Below the pieces are notes generated by a model, which ran no database searches, was not told where the DNA came from, and saw nothing but the letters and a program-made list of their open reading frames with translations. From positions 48,389,062 to 48,453,061 of the forward strand of contig NC_092346.1 in assembly GCF_963676685.1 (NCBI RefSeq): a DNA stretch of 64,000 bases, in the 5' to 3' direction. Numbering within the stretch: position 1 is the stretch's first letter; every line of letters starts with the position of its first letter. Shown here in pieces: positions 36,601 to 46,915 of this stretch. The translations under genes were made by a program, and so were the position numbers. Source of the stretch: Mytilus edulis (Eukaryota > Mollusca > Bivalvia > Mytilida > Mytilidae).

Positions 36601-39600
36601 TTAAACAAAGGACACAGATGGATTCATGACAAAATTGTGTTTTGATGATGGTGATGTGTTTGTAGATCTTACTTTACTGAACATTCTTGCTACTTACAAT
36701 TGTCTCTATCTATAATAAACTTGGCCCTTTAGTTACACAGAGGAATATATTTTGTAAAAATTTACAAAAATTTATAAAATTAATGAAAATTGTTAAAAAA
36801 TTGACTATAAAGGGCAATAACTCTTTGAGGGGGTCAACTTATTTGTGTAGATCTTACTTTGCTGAACATTATTGCTCTTGACAGTTTATCTTTATCTATA
36901 TTAATATTCAAGATAATAACCAAAAACAGCAAAATTTCTTTAAAAATTACCAATTGTGGGGCAGCAACCCTACAACCCATTGTCCAATTCCTCTGAAAAT
37001 TTTCAGAGCAGATAAACAATTTAACCCCTTTTTAGATTTGCTCTAAATGCTTTGGGTTTAGAGTTATAAGCAAAAATCTACATTTTACCCCTATGTTCTA
37101 TTTTTAGCCATGGCGGTCATCTTGATTGGTTGGCCGGGTCACCGGACACATTTTTTAAACAAAATATTCCAATGATGATTATGGCTAAGTTTGGTAAAAT
37201 TTGGTCAAGTAATTTCAGAGGAGAAGATTTTTGTAATAGACTACAAAATTTACGAAAAATGACTATAAAGGGCAATAACTCCTAAAGGGGTCAACTGACC
37301 ATTTTGATCCTTATTGACTTATTTGTAGATCTTACTTTGCTCAAAATTATTGCTGTTTACAGTGTATCTCTATCTATAATAGTATTCAACATAATAACCA
37401 AAAACGGCAAAATTTCCTTAAAATTACCAATTCATGGGCAGCAACCCAACAATGGGTTGTCGATTCATCTGAAAATTTCAGGGCAGACAGATCTTGACCT
37501 GATAAACAATTTTATCCAATTCAGATTTGCTCTAAATGCTTTGGTTTTAGAGTTATAAGCAAACATCTACATTTTACCCCTATGTTCTATTTTTACCCAT
37601 GGCAGCCATTTTGATTGGTTAGCCGGGTCACCGGACACATTATTTAAACTAAATACTTCAATGATGATTGTGGCTAAGTTTGGTATTATTTGGTCTTGTA
37701 GTTTCAGAGAAGAAGATTTTTGTAAAAGACTACAAAATTTACGAAAAATTGGTAAAAAATGACTATAAAGGGCATTAACTCCTTAAGGGGTCAACTGACC
37801 ATTTTGATATATTGACTTATTTGTAGATCGTTCTTTGCTGAACATTATTGCTGTTTACAGTTTATCTCTATCTATAAAAATATTCAAGATAATACAAAAA
37901 CAGTAAAATTTCCTTGAAATTACCAATTCAGGGGCAGCAACCCAACAACCGGTTTACCGATTCATTTTAATATTGTAGGGCAAACGGATCTTAAATGTTA
38001 GAACAACTTCACCCCATGTCAGATTTTCTCTAAATGCTTTGGTTCTTGAGTTATAAGCCAAAAACTGAATTTTACGCCTATGTTCTATTTTTATCCATGG
38101 CGGCCATCTTTGATGGTTGGCCGGGTCACTGGACACATTTTTTAAACTACATACCCCAATGATGATTATGGCCAAGTTTGGTTTAATTTGGCCCAGTAGT
38201 TTCAGAGGAGAAGATTTTTGTAAAAGTTAATAGACGACGCACGACGACGACGACGACGGACGACGGACGCAAAGTGATGAGAAAAGCTCACTTGGCACTT
38301 CGGGCCAGGTGAGCTAAAATTCACTTCTTATATATGTTATCATGATCATTTGACAATCAAATACAAATTATTCTTATGTTTGTTTTTGTTTTGTTTAAAT
38401 AGCAAAAAATGACTTTGGTGACTTCATTTCCTAGTCTTAAACTACTTTTTGTTATAGCAATTGTCATATAACATCCATTAAAATAAAACAGAGAGCTTTT
38501 TCTTGTTCGGTTCAAAAAAATGCGAGTTCAAATGAAGAACAAAGGACATAGTGTATTACCTCCGGGGAAAACATTGAAAAGATGTTGCTTTCTGAGTCGA
38601 TCAAAACAGACACTTCTGCTATGATATATGGACCAGCAATTACCCCATAAATTGTAAAATCTTTGTGAGTCACAGTTCAGTTTGTATCCTACAAATATAT
38701 TTGATAATATTGATTATTACAATAAGCAATATGAATTTAATAATATGGAAACGCCTCTTGCTTTGTTTCTTATGTCCGGTACGCTTATTCAAGATTGAAT
38801 TAACCATTTCAACTTCTTTTATAGGGTTAGTTGTGTTGACAAGTAAATTAAATAAAGATGCATTGGTAAATTTCATTTCCTTATGTTTGAATTTAACATT
38901 ATTGGAAGACAAGACTGATGACAGTTAGCTTCAAAGATATTTGATACAGGTTGGTAATCAAAGATGAAAGACAGTTTAACAACTTTTTGTTTATAGAAAA
39001 TGTATCTTAAAATGATAAAAGTTATTGAATTTTAGATTGAATTTTGATGATGGTTTAGTGTTTTAGGTGAACACTATGAGCGGAAATTGAATTAAGATTC
39101 AAATGATTAAATATAAAGATCAGAAATGTATAAACGTATGATGCATAATATGTTCTTCCACTTAAATACTGAAATATATTACTTGATAAATACATATAAT
39201 TCTACTCATAAGTATATATCTAGTAACTAATCAATAATTATCATCATATAAAACTTACTCACCTATACCTCCAAATGTAAATCTGCTGTTACTGATTTTA
39301 AATCCATGGAATTTGTTGCTGTAATCCAAGTAACTTACAACGGACGGAGACCCAATGCCATATACGTCACCAAGGGCTGAATGCTTCAAAACTACTGTCT
39401 TGGGACTACCGACATAGTCGTAAGCTGTAAATACAAGAAAAAGAGTTAACATTTTTTTTTATAAAAACAAATTTTCTATCCTATTATCATTATTATATTA
39501 GTAAAATCCTCTTTTTGCAGATCAATACATTCATGCCACAAAATACGTACAAAAATAACATATTGATTGATGATTGATAAATAAAGGCAACAGTAGTATA

Positions 39601-41308
39601 CTGCTGTTCAAAACTCATAAATCCATGGACAAGAAACAAAATCGGGGTAACAAAATAAAACTGAGGGAAACGCATTAAATATAGGAGGAGAACAACGACA
39701 CAACATTAAAATGTAACACACACAGAAACGTACTTAGTATTAGACAAAATCCTATGAGAATAACAAATAAACATTAAAGCCAAATACATGAATTTGGGAT
39801 AGATAAGTACCGTGACACGTCTTATAGTAATGTGAATTCACACTCAAAAATAAGAGAAAACAAACAACTCAACTGAAACACAACGTTAAAATGTAACACA
39901 CACAGACACGAACTATAATATAACAATGGCCATATTCCTGACTTGGCACAGGACATTTTTAAAGGAAAAAATGGTGGGTTGATACTGGTTTTGTGGCATG
40001 CCTAACCTCCGCTGAAATACATTTTCAGTAGACTCTGAAATACAAAACTGAATTAGCGCTGCCGTAAAACAGATTTAATCATATTCCATTTTTAAATGAT
40101 ACATTGTACCTTAATATTTATGAATTATTTAATATTTTAGAAGTACTAGAACACACCCGTGATATCACGGGTACGTGACTGAATTAAAGTATATAACTAT
40201 GCGCAAGCCTTATTTAGTATTAGTATTGTCATCTGATAAAGTCATGCCGATTATAAGATACACAGTTTTTCTCTGCTTTCAAGTCTTTCTGTTTGAACCC
40301 GTCGAACTGAAACAATAATATTAATTATTTGGAAAACAAAAGGTCCTGGAATGGAGTATTTTTTAATCAACAGCATTGTCCTATATAAGTTATAAATACA
40401 GTTGAATTCTTTGCTTCGCTGTTTTACGTCATGCCCACTAACAAATTGAAAACTGTACCTATACGCCTTATTTTTAGTCCAGATTTTTAGTATTCGTATT
40501 GTTATCTTAGAAAGTCTTACTAATTAAAATACTACAATAGGTAACAATTTGACAATTTAGTAGTGTCAACCCTGTGGTTATGACCCGTGTATATAGCATA
40601 TTAATCAGTTTCGGATTTTGTTCTAGTCTGATGATTGTGTGCATAGTTATAGTTCTTGGACTTAACCCATTAACGGAACTAATCAGTTTTCCACTCTTTT
40701 TGGTGGTGCGCCTGTCAGATGCGGAACGTACAGATAAGGTAATAGGTAACAGGTGAATATACTATAATTGGTATCGGTAGCGGATTCGACCCGGAACTTC
40801 TTAATTATTGGCAATATTAATTACGTGGAAAACAAAAGGGCCTGGAGTGGTGTAATTTTTAATCTACACCTTTGTACTATATTAGTTATATATAAAGTTG
40901 AATTCTGTGATTCGTCGTTTTTACGTGATGACGGCTAACAAATTGGACCTCGTAATTTTAGTATTATAGATGGTATAGAGGAAACAAAAAATAAATCATG
41001 TCTCTATTTTATCACTCACATTGAGACATGAGCTTTCAAATTTCAGTTACTTGTAATTTTAACGAGAAATAAAATCTATATTTTAAGGAGAAACAATTTA
41101 AAATAATAATATTATACATCATTATAATATTAAGCATGTTTAGCATTTGAAAAATAGATATAAATAAAAAAATGTGATAAACTATGTATCAATAAAGGTA
41201 AAATTTACATTCATTTTAAAATTTTATTTTAAATTACAATCAGCATATATCAAATATATTACCTGCTGCAGCAACCACTAGGAAAAGCACACATATCAAT
41301 GGACTCAT
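27600..41308 (-). CDS. Gene 1: secreted modular protein, 12 exons, alternating B and A modules (unknown family)
   Basis: Coding exons (all minus): 41263-41308, 39263-39424, 38560-38688, 35823-35978, 34279-34407, 33585-33701, 32918-33046, 32158-32274, 31221-31349, 29851-29985, 29251-29379, 27600-27661. Every intron is GT-AG and every junction is phase 1; lengths sum to 1440 nt, giving 479 residues plus TAA with no internal stop. Residues 1-15 are a hydrophobic signal peptide. Five B-A pairs follow (module ends near residues 69, 112, 164, 207, 246, 289, 328, 371, 416, 459), then a 20-residue tail. Each A module has three cysteines (C-x11-C-x9-C) in a basic context; B modules have none and are rich in Tyr, Gly and Asp. 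No enzyme motif or membrane segment is visible. I do not recognise the family; a secreted structural, adhesive or defence role would be speculation. TATA box lies 44 bp upstream of ATG. Exact total exon length and conservation in genes 2 and 3 make the model strong. Confidence 0.85.
27840..28550 (+). mobile_element. Decayed Penelope-like reverse transcriptase with tail
   Basis: DDVFSLNYSQFGDYVERNYP near 27880-27945, then broken frames, CIS-YHDFLDRGLLLNRKLLN near 28170-28230, ending with the hydrophobic tail repeat at 28360-28550. Same order as 54212-55045. It lies inside the intron between A4 and the terminal exon of gene 1. Confidence 0.7.
29251..29379 (-). CDS. Gene 1 exon 11: A4 module (last)
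   Basis: 129 nt, phase 1-1 (TCAAG| acceptor, GGCG|GTAAGT donor). Reads AYTLKCGLRRFYNLWGNCW, TRYHSRKVCFGRLRKQ, FDIYSG. The SRKVC and FDIYSG variants match the last A module of gene 2 rather than its own neighbours. Confidence 0.82.
29851..29985 (-). CDS. Gene 1 exon 10: B4 module, intermediate length
   Basis: 135 nt, phase 1-1 (AACAG| acceptor, CATG|GTGAGT donor). Starts GYDVDGGVYGDDYDLGVGS. Its lead combines features of the short (DYDV) and long (GGVYG) B modules, showing that B modules differ mainly by in-frame length changes in this acidic lead. Confidence 0.82.
30337..30960. mobile_element. 624-bp fold-back element with GAGATCTC repeats
   Basis: Ends in perfect 25-bp inverted repeats starting ATACGGAAGCCGTAAGGGGA. 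The arms are near-palindromic over most of their length, and the centre carries tandem copies of TATATCGAGATCTCGGATTA, itself built on the palindrome CGAGATCTCG. No transposase; a non-autonomous DNA element is the likely class. Sits in the gene 1 intron between A3 and B4; removing it restores the usual ~1.35-kb module spacing. Confidence 0.75.
31221..31349 (-). CDS. Gene 1 exon 9: A3 module
   Basis: 129 nt, phase 1-1 (TTGTAG| acceptor, GGAG|GTAATA donor). Reads AYTLKCGLQRFYNLWGNCW, then FGRLRTQHLFDVYSG. The downstream intron contains the 624-bp fold-back element. Confidence 0.82.
31436..31760. repeat. ~300-bp dispersed repeat in gene 1 intron
   Basis: Contains AAGAAGATGTGGTATGAGTG at the start, AGTACGGCTTCAAAAGGGAT and AACGACAACTATTGAACATC. 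A second, diverged copy is at 62040-62300. Removing it brings the A2-A3 spacing to about 1.38 kb. Confidence 0.6.
32158..32274 (-). CDS. Gene 1 exon 8: B3 module, short form
   Basis: 117 nt, phase 1-1 (AACAG| acceptor, CACG|GTGAGT donor). Same DYDVDDYDLG lead as B2, so the two are recent duplicates; the core reads KISDNRF. Confidence 0.82.
32918..33046 (-). CDS. Gene 1 exon 7: A2 module
   Basis: 129 nt, phase 1-1, with canonical TTTAG| and GGAG|GTAATA sites. Reads AYTLKCGLQRFYNLWGNCW, SSYHSRSVCFGRLRKL, ending FDVYSG. The final K-L replaces the usual K-Q. Confidence 0.82.
33585..33701 (-). CDS. Gene 1 exon 6: B2 module, short form
   Basis: 117 nt, phase 1-1 (ACAG| acceptor, CATG|GTGAGT donor). 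Starts DYDVDDYDLGVGSVISYGDY; the core has KIRDSRF where other copies have KISDSRF. The acidic lead is shorter than in B1. Confidence 0.82.
34279..34407 (-). CDS. Gene 1 exon 5: A1 module
   Basis: 129 nt, phase 1-1 (TGTAG| acceptor, GCAG|GTAAAT donor). Reads YALKCGLQRFYNLWGNCW, SSYHSRSVCFGRLRKQ, ending FDIYSA. The 1.4-kb intron upstream of it is about 0.9 kb longer than the usual B-A intron and holds extra sequence at roughly 34740-35640. Confidence 0.82.
35823..35978 (-). CDS. Gene 1 exon 4: B1 module, long form
   Basis: 156 nt, phase 1-1 (AAAG| acceptor, CACA|GTGAGT donor). Begins GNDFNDGAVVVKNGVYGNDY and ends with the core YFNKYHGFKISDSRF. The N-terminal segment also appears in the terminal exons, where it is cut by a stop. 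The last base is A rather than G, so the junction residue becomes Thr instead of Ala. Confidence 0.82.
36180..36345 (+). repeat. Fossil Penelope-tail repeat shared by gene 1 and gene 2 introns
   Basis: Runs from about the TTTGATTGGATTC stretch to TTTTCCCTCTCTTT, including GTCATGGCATTGCGCC. It aligns with 17330-17530 in the same intron of gene 2, so the insertion predates the duplication. Confidence 0.5.
36548..38320. repeat. Tandem ~480-bp repeat block, three units
   Basis: The phrase GACTATAAAGGGCA recurs at about 36802, 37260 and 37761, and CTATGTTCTATTTTTA(G/C)CC(A) recurs near 37090, 37581 and 38080. The block begins AGAGGCTCTTAAGAGCC and ends in a GAC-rich run (38225-38275) and CTTGGCACTTCGGGCCAGGT. 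It lies in the gene 1 A'-B1 intron. No coding. Confidence 0.7.
38560..38688 (-). CDS. Gene 1 exon 3: first A module (A' type)
   Basis: 129 nt, phase 1-1 (TTGTAG| acceptor, GGAG|GTAATA donor). Reads GYKLNCDSQRFYNLWGNCW, then SIYHSRSVCFDRLRKQ and ends FNVFPG. Three cysteines with the family spacing. The D after CF and the CDSQ motif separate it from the internal A modules and pair it with the first A module of gene 2. Confidence 0.82.
39263..39424 (-). CDS. Gene 1 exon 2: first B module (B' type)
   Basis: 162 nt, phase 1 at both ends (ACAG| acceptor, ATAG|GTGAGT donor). Starts AYDYVGSPKTVVLKHSALGD and ends with the B core YSNKFHGFKISNSRFTFGG. It has a longer, more basic N-terminal part than the internal B modules and matches the first B module of gene 2, differing for example at DYS versus DYC. 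Confidence 0.82.
39573..40020. repeat. Second copy of the inserted repeat, in gene 1 first intron
   Basis: AAATAAAGGCAACAGTAGTA, CAACGACACAACATTAAAAT, GGGACAGG-free ACTTGGCACAGGACATTTTT and GTTTTGTGGCATGCC match 58567-59000 in order. Confidence 0.6.
41263..41308 (-). CDS. Gene 1 exon 1: signal peptide
   Basis: Encodes MSPLICVLFLVVAAA plus one base of the next codon; donor is CAG|GTAATA. The start is supported by the same position and near-identical peptide in gene 2 and by the conserved TATA box 44 bp upstream. Signal cleavage probably falls after the alanine run. Confidence 0.85.
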
Positions 41309-41570
41309 GATGAAATATAAGTGATTATAACCCTATGTTAGTACTTTATATAGTAAATGAAAACGACCATATGTCGCCATATTGCATGTAAAATTAATGT
41401 TAAACAATTTTGTTTCCTTTTCTTACATATTTAGGGTATTTAATCTGCAGTTAATACTTTGATTTTATGGAAAGAAACATGATTTGTTTCCCACTTCATT
41501 AGAATGCTGAATACTGTATGCTTTCTAAAGCTATATACACCAGTTAATAATTTTTGGTAGACCACACATT
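41309..41570 (-). promoter_or_regulatory. Gene 1 promoter, conserved with gene 2
   Basis: TATATAAA lies at 41345-41352 on the minus strand, its 5' end 44 bp from ATG. The following ~220 bp, for example the block around 41391-41410 and 41448-41500, aligns closely with the sequence upstream of gene 2. Conservation suggests the duplication carried the promoter along; binding sites cannot be named from sequence alone. Confidence 0.6.
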
Positions 41571-42279
41571 CAGGACGTTGCGCAATTGGATTTTCTATGA
41601 TATCAAATTAAAAATTTGCACTCAGCATTTTCCTTCAAATAATTCAAACAAAGATTTCACCACTTGTCCTGTCATATGCATTCGTTTTTCGCCCTTTTTT
41701 TTGCTAATTTTTAAAATTGTTCAAACTCACCAAACAAATGTAAAACAACTGTTATATTACAGACATTTATGTATGTACAAAATGAAAGGTTGATTAAAAC
41801 TGATAGTTTTGTTAGTAGATAAGAATTGACGATGTTATTAGGAAACCTATTGATGGCTTGAACTATGTATTGTAAACGTTTAGGTATAGATTATCTTGCC
41901 TCCTTTTTCTTCTCTTATTTGTTACCAATTAAAATTAAAATAAGTAAAATAGCAAGTACATGTACCGAACTCCAAGGTAAATTCAAAACAGAAAATCTCT
42001 TGATGGCAAAATCAAAATCTTAAACAAATCAAACGAATTGAAAACAGCTGTCATAGCATTGACTTGAAACAGATATTTCCATGTGTAGAAAATAGTGGCT
42101 TTTCATATGCTCGGTCTATTTTCCCATTTTATGCTTCTTTGTTGGGTTTTTGTAAGTGATTCAGATTACAATAAACTGTTGACTACTGTACCCCTATTTT
42201 TGACATTTTTATCTATTATGTCTGTTTGTTCTGTTCTTGCATCGTTATCCATATAATGGAATTTGATGCGACTGTCAAA

Positions 42280-42490
42280 CAAGTCAAAGGTTAAGCTAGC
42301 TATTAAATTAGGTTCAATCGACCATGTTCTACATATGAAAATGCCTGTACCAAGATAGTAATAAGAAATTGTTATCTATTCGTTTAATGTGGTTGAGCTT
42401 TCGATTTTGTCTTTTGATTCGGGACTTTCCGTTCTGAATTTTTCGCGGATATTAGTATTTTTGTGATTTTACTTTTTCACAATCATAGTT
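42280..42490 (+). repeat. Dispersed repeat (AGCTAGCT family), copy 2
   Basis: AAAGGTTAAGCTAGCTATTA, AAAATGCCTGTACCAAG, TGAGCTTTCGATTTTGTC. The surrounding 41600-46900 otherwise contains no gene I can support. Confidence 0.5.
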
Positions 42491-43387
42491 TTTTTGAGTG
42501 GATTAATATCTACGATGGATTCGGTTAGATTATTTATGACATGAGTTACAGAATTGTGTACATTTAGGGACAGATTACAAGCAATCCTTATTTTAATCAA
42601 GCATACCGTTCATCGTTTTATAAAGCATCGGTCTCGTAGTTTTATTTCATAGTTTTTAAATATTATATGTATTAAAAACGTACTTAAAAATGTTTTTGTT
42701 TAACTTTCTTGTTTGTATGTATGCACTTTGAGTGTCACATGAAGTACAAGAAATTATAAACAACAAGTTCATGGAAATGTACTAAGTAGAAAAATGTCCA
42801 ACACAGATCAAACTATCAAGTCTACGGATGGAAGCGTCTGGTAAGCAGATTGGTGCATGTCGATGAAGCAAATAATATGCTAAAAACAATTGTGCGATCA
42901 AGGCTCAGACAACCATATTATGTTAAGAATATAAATGCAATATTCATACTATCTATGATGTCCCTTTTCCCCTTCTGAATTTGTTATCGAGGCCGTAATG
43001 TATTTTTGCCTTCTGTATTTTATTTCAAACCCGTTATGTGTTTTCACAATCTTCTTTAGGTATACCACTCCTATTCACAACCCTTTTCGAATCGTCATTC
43101 TCTGTACCAGTGTTGTTTAAAAACCCTTGAAACAAATGCACATTCCCAGCCCTTATAATTTACAAACCGATCAACATAATGAAATATCATGCAGAAAAAC
43201 GATCTAAACTAAAATTTACCTTTGCCAAAAGTATTTTGACGCAACCATCTTAGTAATGTCTGTCTTATTAAAAAATTTTGTACACAACTATTATCTCTTA
43301 TATCTACCTATTGCAACTACAAACGCGTTAAATGATCCTGAAATTGAAAACTTCAAGTCTAAAGTTTACATATCATGTGTTCGTTTC

Positions 43388-43645
43388 TAAATAAAAGAGG
43401 GACGAAAGATACCAGAGGGATAGTCAAACTCATAAATCGAAAATAAACTGACAACGCCATGGCTAAAAAAAAAAGGGCAAACAGACAACAAAAGTACGCA
43501 TGACACAACATAGACAACTTTAAAAAAAAAAAAGAAAAAAAAAAAGAAAAAAAAAGCAACACTAACCCCACCAAACACTAGGGTGATCCCAGGTGCTCCA
43601 GAAGAGTAGGCAGAACTTGCTCCATATGTAAAATAATAAAATATT
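43388..43645 (-). repeat. Penelope-tail repeat
   Basis: Minus-strand copy with AAAGAGGGACGAAAG-like start, AACGCCATGGCTAAAAAAAA and GGTGCTCCAGAAGAGTAGGC. An A-rich stretch at 43520-43556 interrupts it. Confidence 0.6.
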
Positions 43646-45163
43646 GTTGGTCCGGCTAAATTTTTATTGATAACCTGAGCATTGTCAACATCAACTCTCT
43701 TTAAAACAGGTAAACAAAATGGTCGAAACACCGTGTGCCTAAATCCATAATTATAAACATAACTTGTATTAAAAAATTAATGTATATAGTATTGAATTCA
43801 ATTGCTTATTATACAAGACCAGGGCTACAATTGAACCTATTTTAAAATTGATACATATATCATTCAGCGATAAAAACCGGGCATTAAAGTAACACTGACA
43901 CTACACACTACATTTGTCTGATAAAAAAAATCAGTTATGTGAGAAAGAAAAGCTGTTTAAAAAATATAACCGAGATCCTTATATATGATCTTGCTTTACT
44001 GACAGCATTACAGAAAAGTGCGAAAATCTAAGCATGTGCTGATATTATAGATCAACTTAATAACTTTCCTCAGGAAAACCCCAAAAGATATTGGTCTTTG
44101 TTCGAATAACAATGCGGATCGCATGAGTTAAGTATCAGTGCTGTTCAGTCATGAGTTGAATATTTTTCGATATTCTAATTCTTTAATTAGTTATTCTTTT
44201 TATCACATTGCCTCAATGGGATTTTTAGTTGAATCAAAGTAGAAAATGTTAGGAACTATATATTTTGCTACACATTTATAGTTGCTTTTGTGACGTATTC
44301 ACACAACGCCTTTTGTTGTATAACATCAGTGGAGTGAAATAGCGGAGTGTATTTCACGTGTAAAATTATCGGTTTGTACTTTACTGGAAAATCACGGTAA
44401 TTCCTTGCAAGCAATGAAATAAATTTTCATACTGCAGAAACTCGAATAATTATTGGAAAAATTATGCCCTCATAAGAAAGTTTCCTGACATGACAAACAG
44501 TTGTAATAATGGCCTGGAACCCATTTTCGCCTCTGTATATTAAAAACAAAAGCTAACTACTGTACTTGTTGTTTAATTCTTCTTGTCTTAATACATATGT
44601 TCGTTCAATTTGCTTCAATCTATAACATTGTGTCTTAATCATATTGAATCACTTGTAATCATTAGTACGAAATAAGTGTTGATTATTTTGCTCCTTGTGG
44701 GCGCTGTAATAAGCAATACAATATTTTTTTTTGTTTGTTTAATGAATCATATGTGAATGCTGAAAATGCAATGTTCAGTTGGAGTAAGTGCTATCTTGGT
44801 CTCTATTTGAGGGCAAAAGTGTAAAACATTTCACATTTCTATCTGTTCCCAAATTGTTGGTTTTCAAAGCTCTTCTTTGTAACTTATTGTCTTGTTGAAG
44901 CGCATAGTCTGGTGACTATATATAACGCTCATTTAGCCCATTGAACTAGAAATATGATATAGGTAAAATTTCTGATTATTTTGGCTTAAATCTATATACT
45001 TACAAAAAGGTCGGTTAAAAAAAACTTAACGCCAATGCAAAAGAATATGTAGAACCATCCTAGCAGTTTATAGAGTATATATCTGAAAGGTTAAAACGAT
45101 ATACCAGATATTGCGTATACTAGCAATGATTTTTGTGATAAAGGGTTGCCGCTAATAAGTAAA

Positions 45164-45290
45164 ATTGAGAAAGAAAATGGGGAATGTGTCAAAGCGACAA
45201 CAACCCGACCATAGAGCAGACAACAGCCGAAGGCCACCAATGGGTCTTCAATGTAGCGAAAAACTCCTGCACCCGGAGGCGTCCTTCAGG
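45164..45290 (+). repeat. Dispersed repeat, copy 2 (also 1600-1830)
   Basis: See shared blocks with 1600-1830. Ends at GGCGTCCTTCAGG, shorter than copy 1. Confidence 0.6.
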
Positions 45291-46479
45291 AACATTTTGA
45301 CTCTTTTAAACTGATGTTTCTATAAGCGAAACTGATTTCGTCCCTTCGACGTGTATCATCAAGATTTGGTTAACCATTGTGTAATATCTCGGTCAGCGAA
45401 ATTGATGTCGTCCCTTCAAAAGTGTTAAGTACATCATAATGATTTGGTTATACTTTATGTCATATCTGAATCACAGATGAGCATAGATATAGTCCAGATA
45501 TCAATCCTAAACATTTCGTGGTACTTAGTCTCAAATGTTCTATATATGTTGTTCGTTTTTTTTGTCGTTATTGATTTTTACTTTCATGGTATTGTAGTGA
45601 TAGTTTTTCTTCCACTTATGATTTTTGATGTTTCTACTTTGAAGAATAAATTGCTGATTGACAGTGCTGTTTGTGTTCACGTCTTCACAATATTAATGCT
45701 TTTTTCATCTTTGTTTAAATTAAGATTGGTGCATTATCCTATTTTAAACTTTAACTTTCTTGAACTATAAAAATATTGTATATAGTTCTAAATACAGGAT
45801 TACAATTCATTGTTCATACTTTATTTAACATCATGAGGTGTCATATGCTATGGTTATTCGCATACCAAAAGGAGATGCAATCAAGCAAATCAATTAAAAC
45901 ATGCTCTCATTATTTCAGCTGCATATAGGTTTTTACTTAAGAAACATGTTGTTCTTTTTATTGATTAATATGTATAACATTTTCCTAACAAGGTATTTTT
46001 CTAACAAGTGATTTCGTACAAGATATGAAATTACTCATGGTTCGGTTATCCACTAAAGCATTATTATTGACACTTATTAATAAATACCAACATTGTTTCC
46101 AAGTTATGAAAGGTGAATGTATCAACGCTTTGAACAAACATTAAAAACAAATATGAATTAATTAAACATAAAACGGCGTTTGCTCAGTTTTGTCAATAAT
46201 AGTTAAACCCGAACAGACAATAAATGCTCTTGCATTTGACAATAACATACTGAGGCAACTGCTGTGAATTAAAGCATGATTTAATATAAATACCAAGTTC
46301 GTGACTACACTAGCATACTTTTTTGCAGAAAGCTTTATATTGTTGCCCTCTCAATTCAAATATATTTGTTTTTATTATAATGATACATTTTTACAGAAAC
46401 CAAATTGTTTCATGGAGCACTTTGCAGACCCAGCAATATTAAACTATTTGGGAAAAATTTTGTGTGACTGTAATAGAGG

Positions 46480-46640
46480 TAAAAAGTTCAGCTAGCTTTA
46501 AAATCAGGTTTAATCTACATTTTATACATAATAAAATACCTGTGCCAAGTCAGGAATACGACAGATGTTTTCCATTTGATTGATATGCTTGAGCTTGATT
46601 TTGACCTTTCATTAGAAACTTTTCGTTTAGAATTTGCCTC
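46480..46640 (+). repeat. Dispersed repeat (AGCTAGCT family), copy 3
   Basis: GTTCAGCTAGCTTTAAAATC, CCTGTGCCAAGTCAGGAATA, TTGAGCTTGATTTTGACC match the other copies in order. Confidence 0.5.
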
Positions 46641-46915
46641 GGAATTCAATATATTTGAATTGTTCCACAGTAGAGTAAAAGTAGGAAACGAATCATCTTT
46701 TCACAATGGTAAATCAAATTTACATTTTTTTTATCGAAAAACTTAGGTCAAATCAAAGTAACACTTTATAAACGTGCTGCATCTGCTGCGCAAAACAGCT
46801 AGCTGCATGGAAGTCAATGGCGATAAATTGCTAGATTGTTTTTAAAGAGAAACAATTGCATTTTCATGGTTGAAAGACATACGTTTATCAAAATATGCAA
46901 CATGTTACTTTATTT

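Noticed and set aside
27600-41308. Assignment of the modular proteins to a known mussel antimicrobial, foot-protein or shell-matrix family
   Set aside because: Cysteine spacing and motifs do not match any family that I can name; tyrosine and glycine content alone is not enough.
43387-43731. Hydrophobic minus-strand frames resembling a small membrane protein (also at 17366, 36087, 52450, 58655)
   Set aside because: These are copies of dispersed repeats (Penelope tail and relatives), which produce hydrophobic peptides wherever they occur.
44290-44420. Possible regulatory element around GTGGAGTGAAATAGCGGAGT and TTTCACGTG
   Set aside because: Looks like part of a short dispersed repeat; no adjacent gene to regulate.
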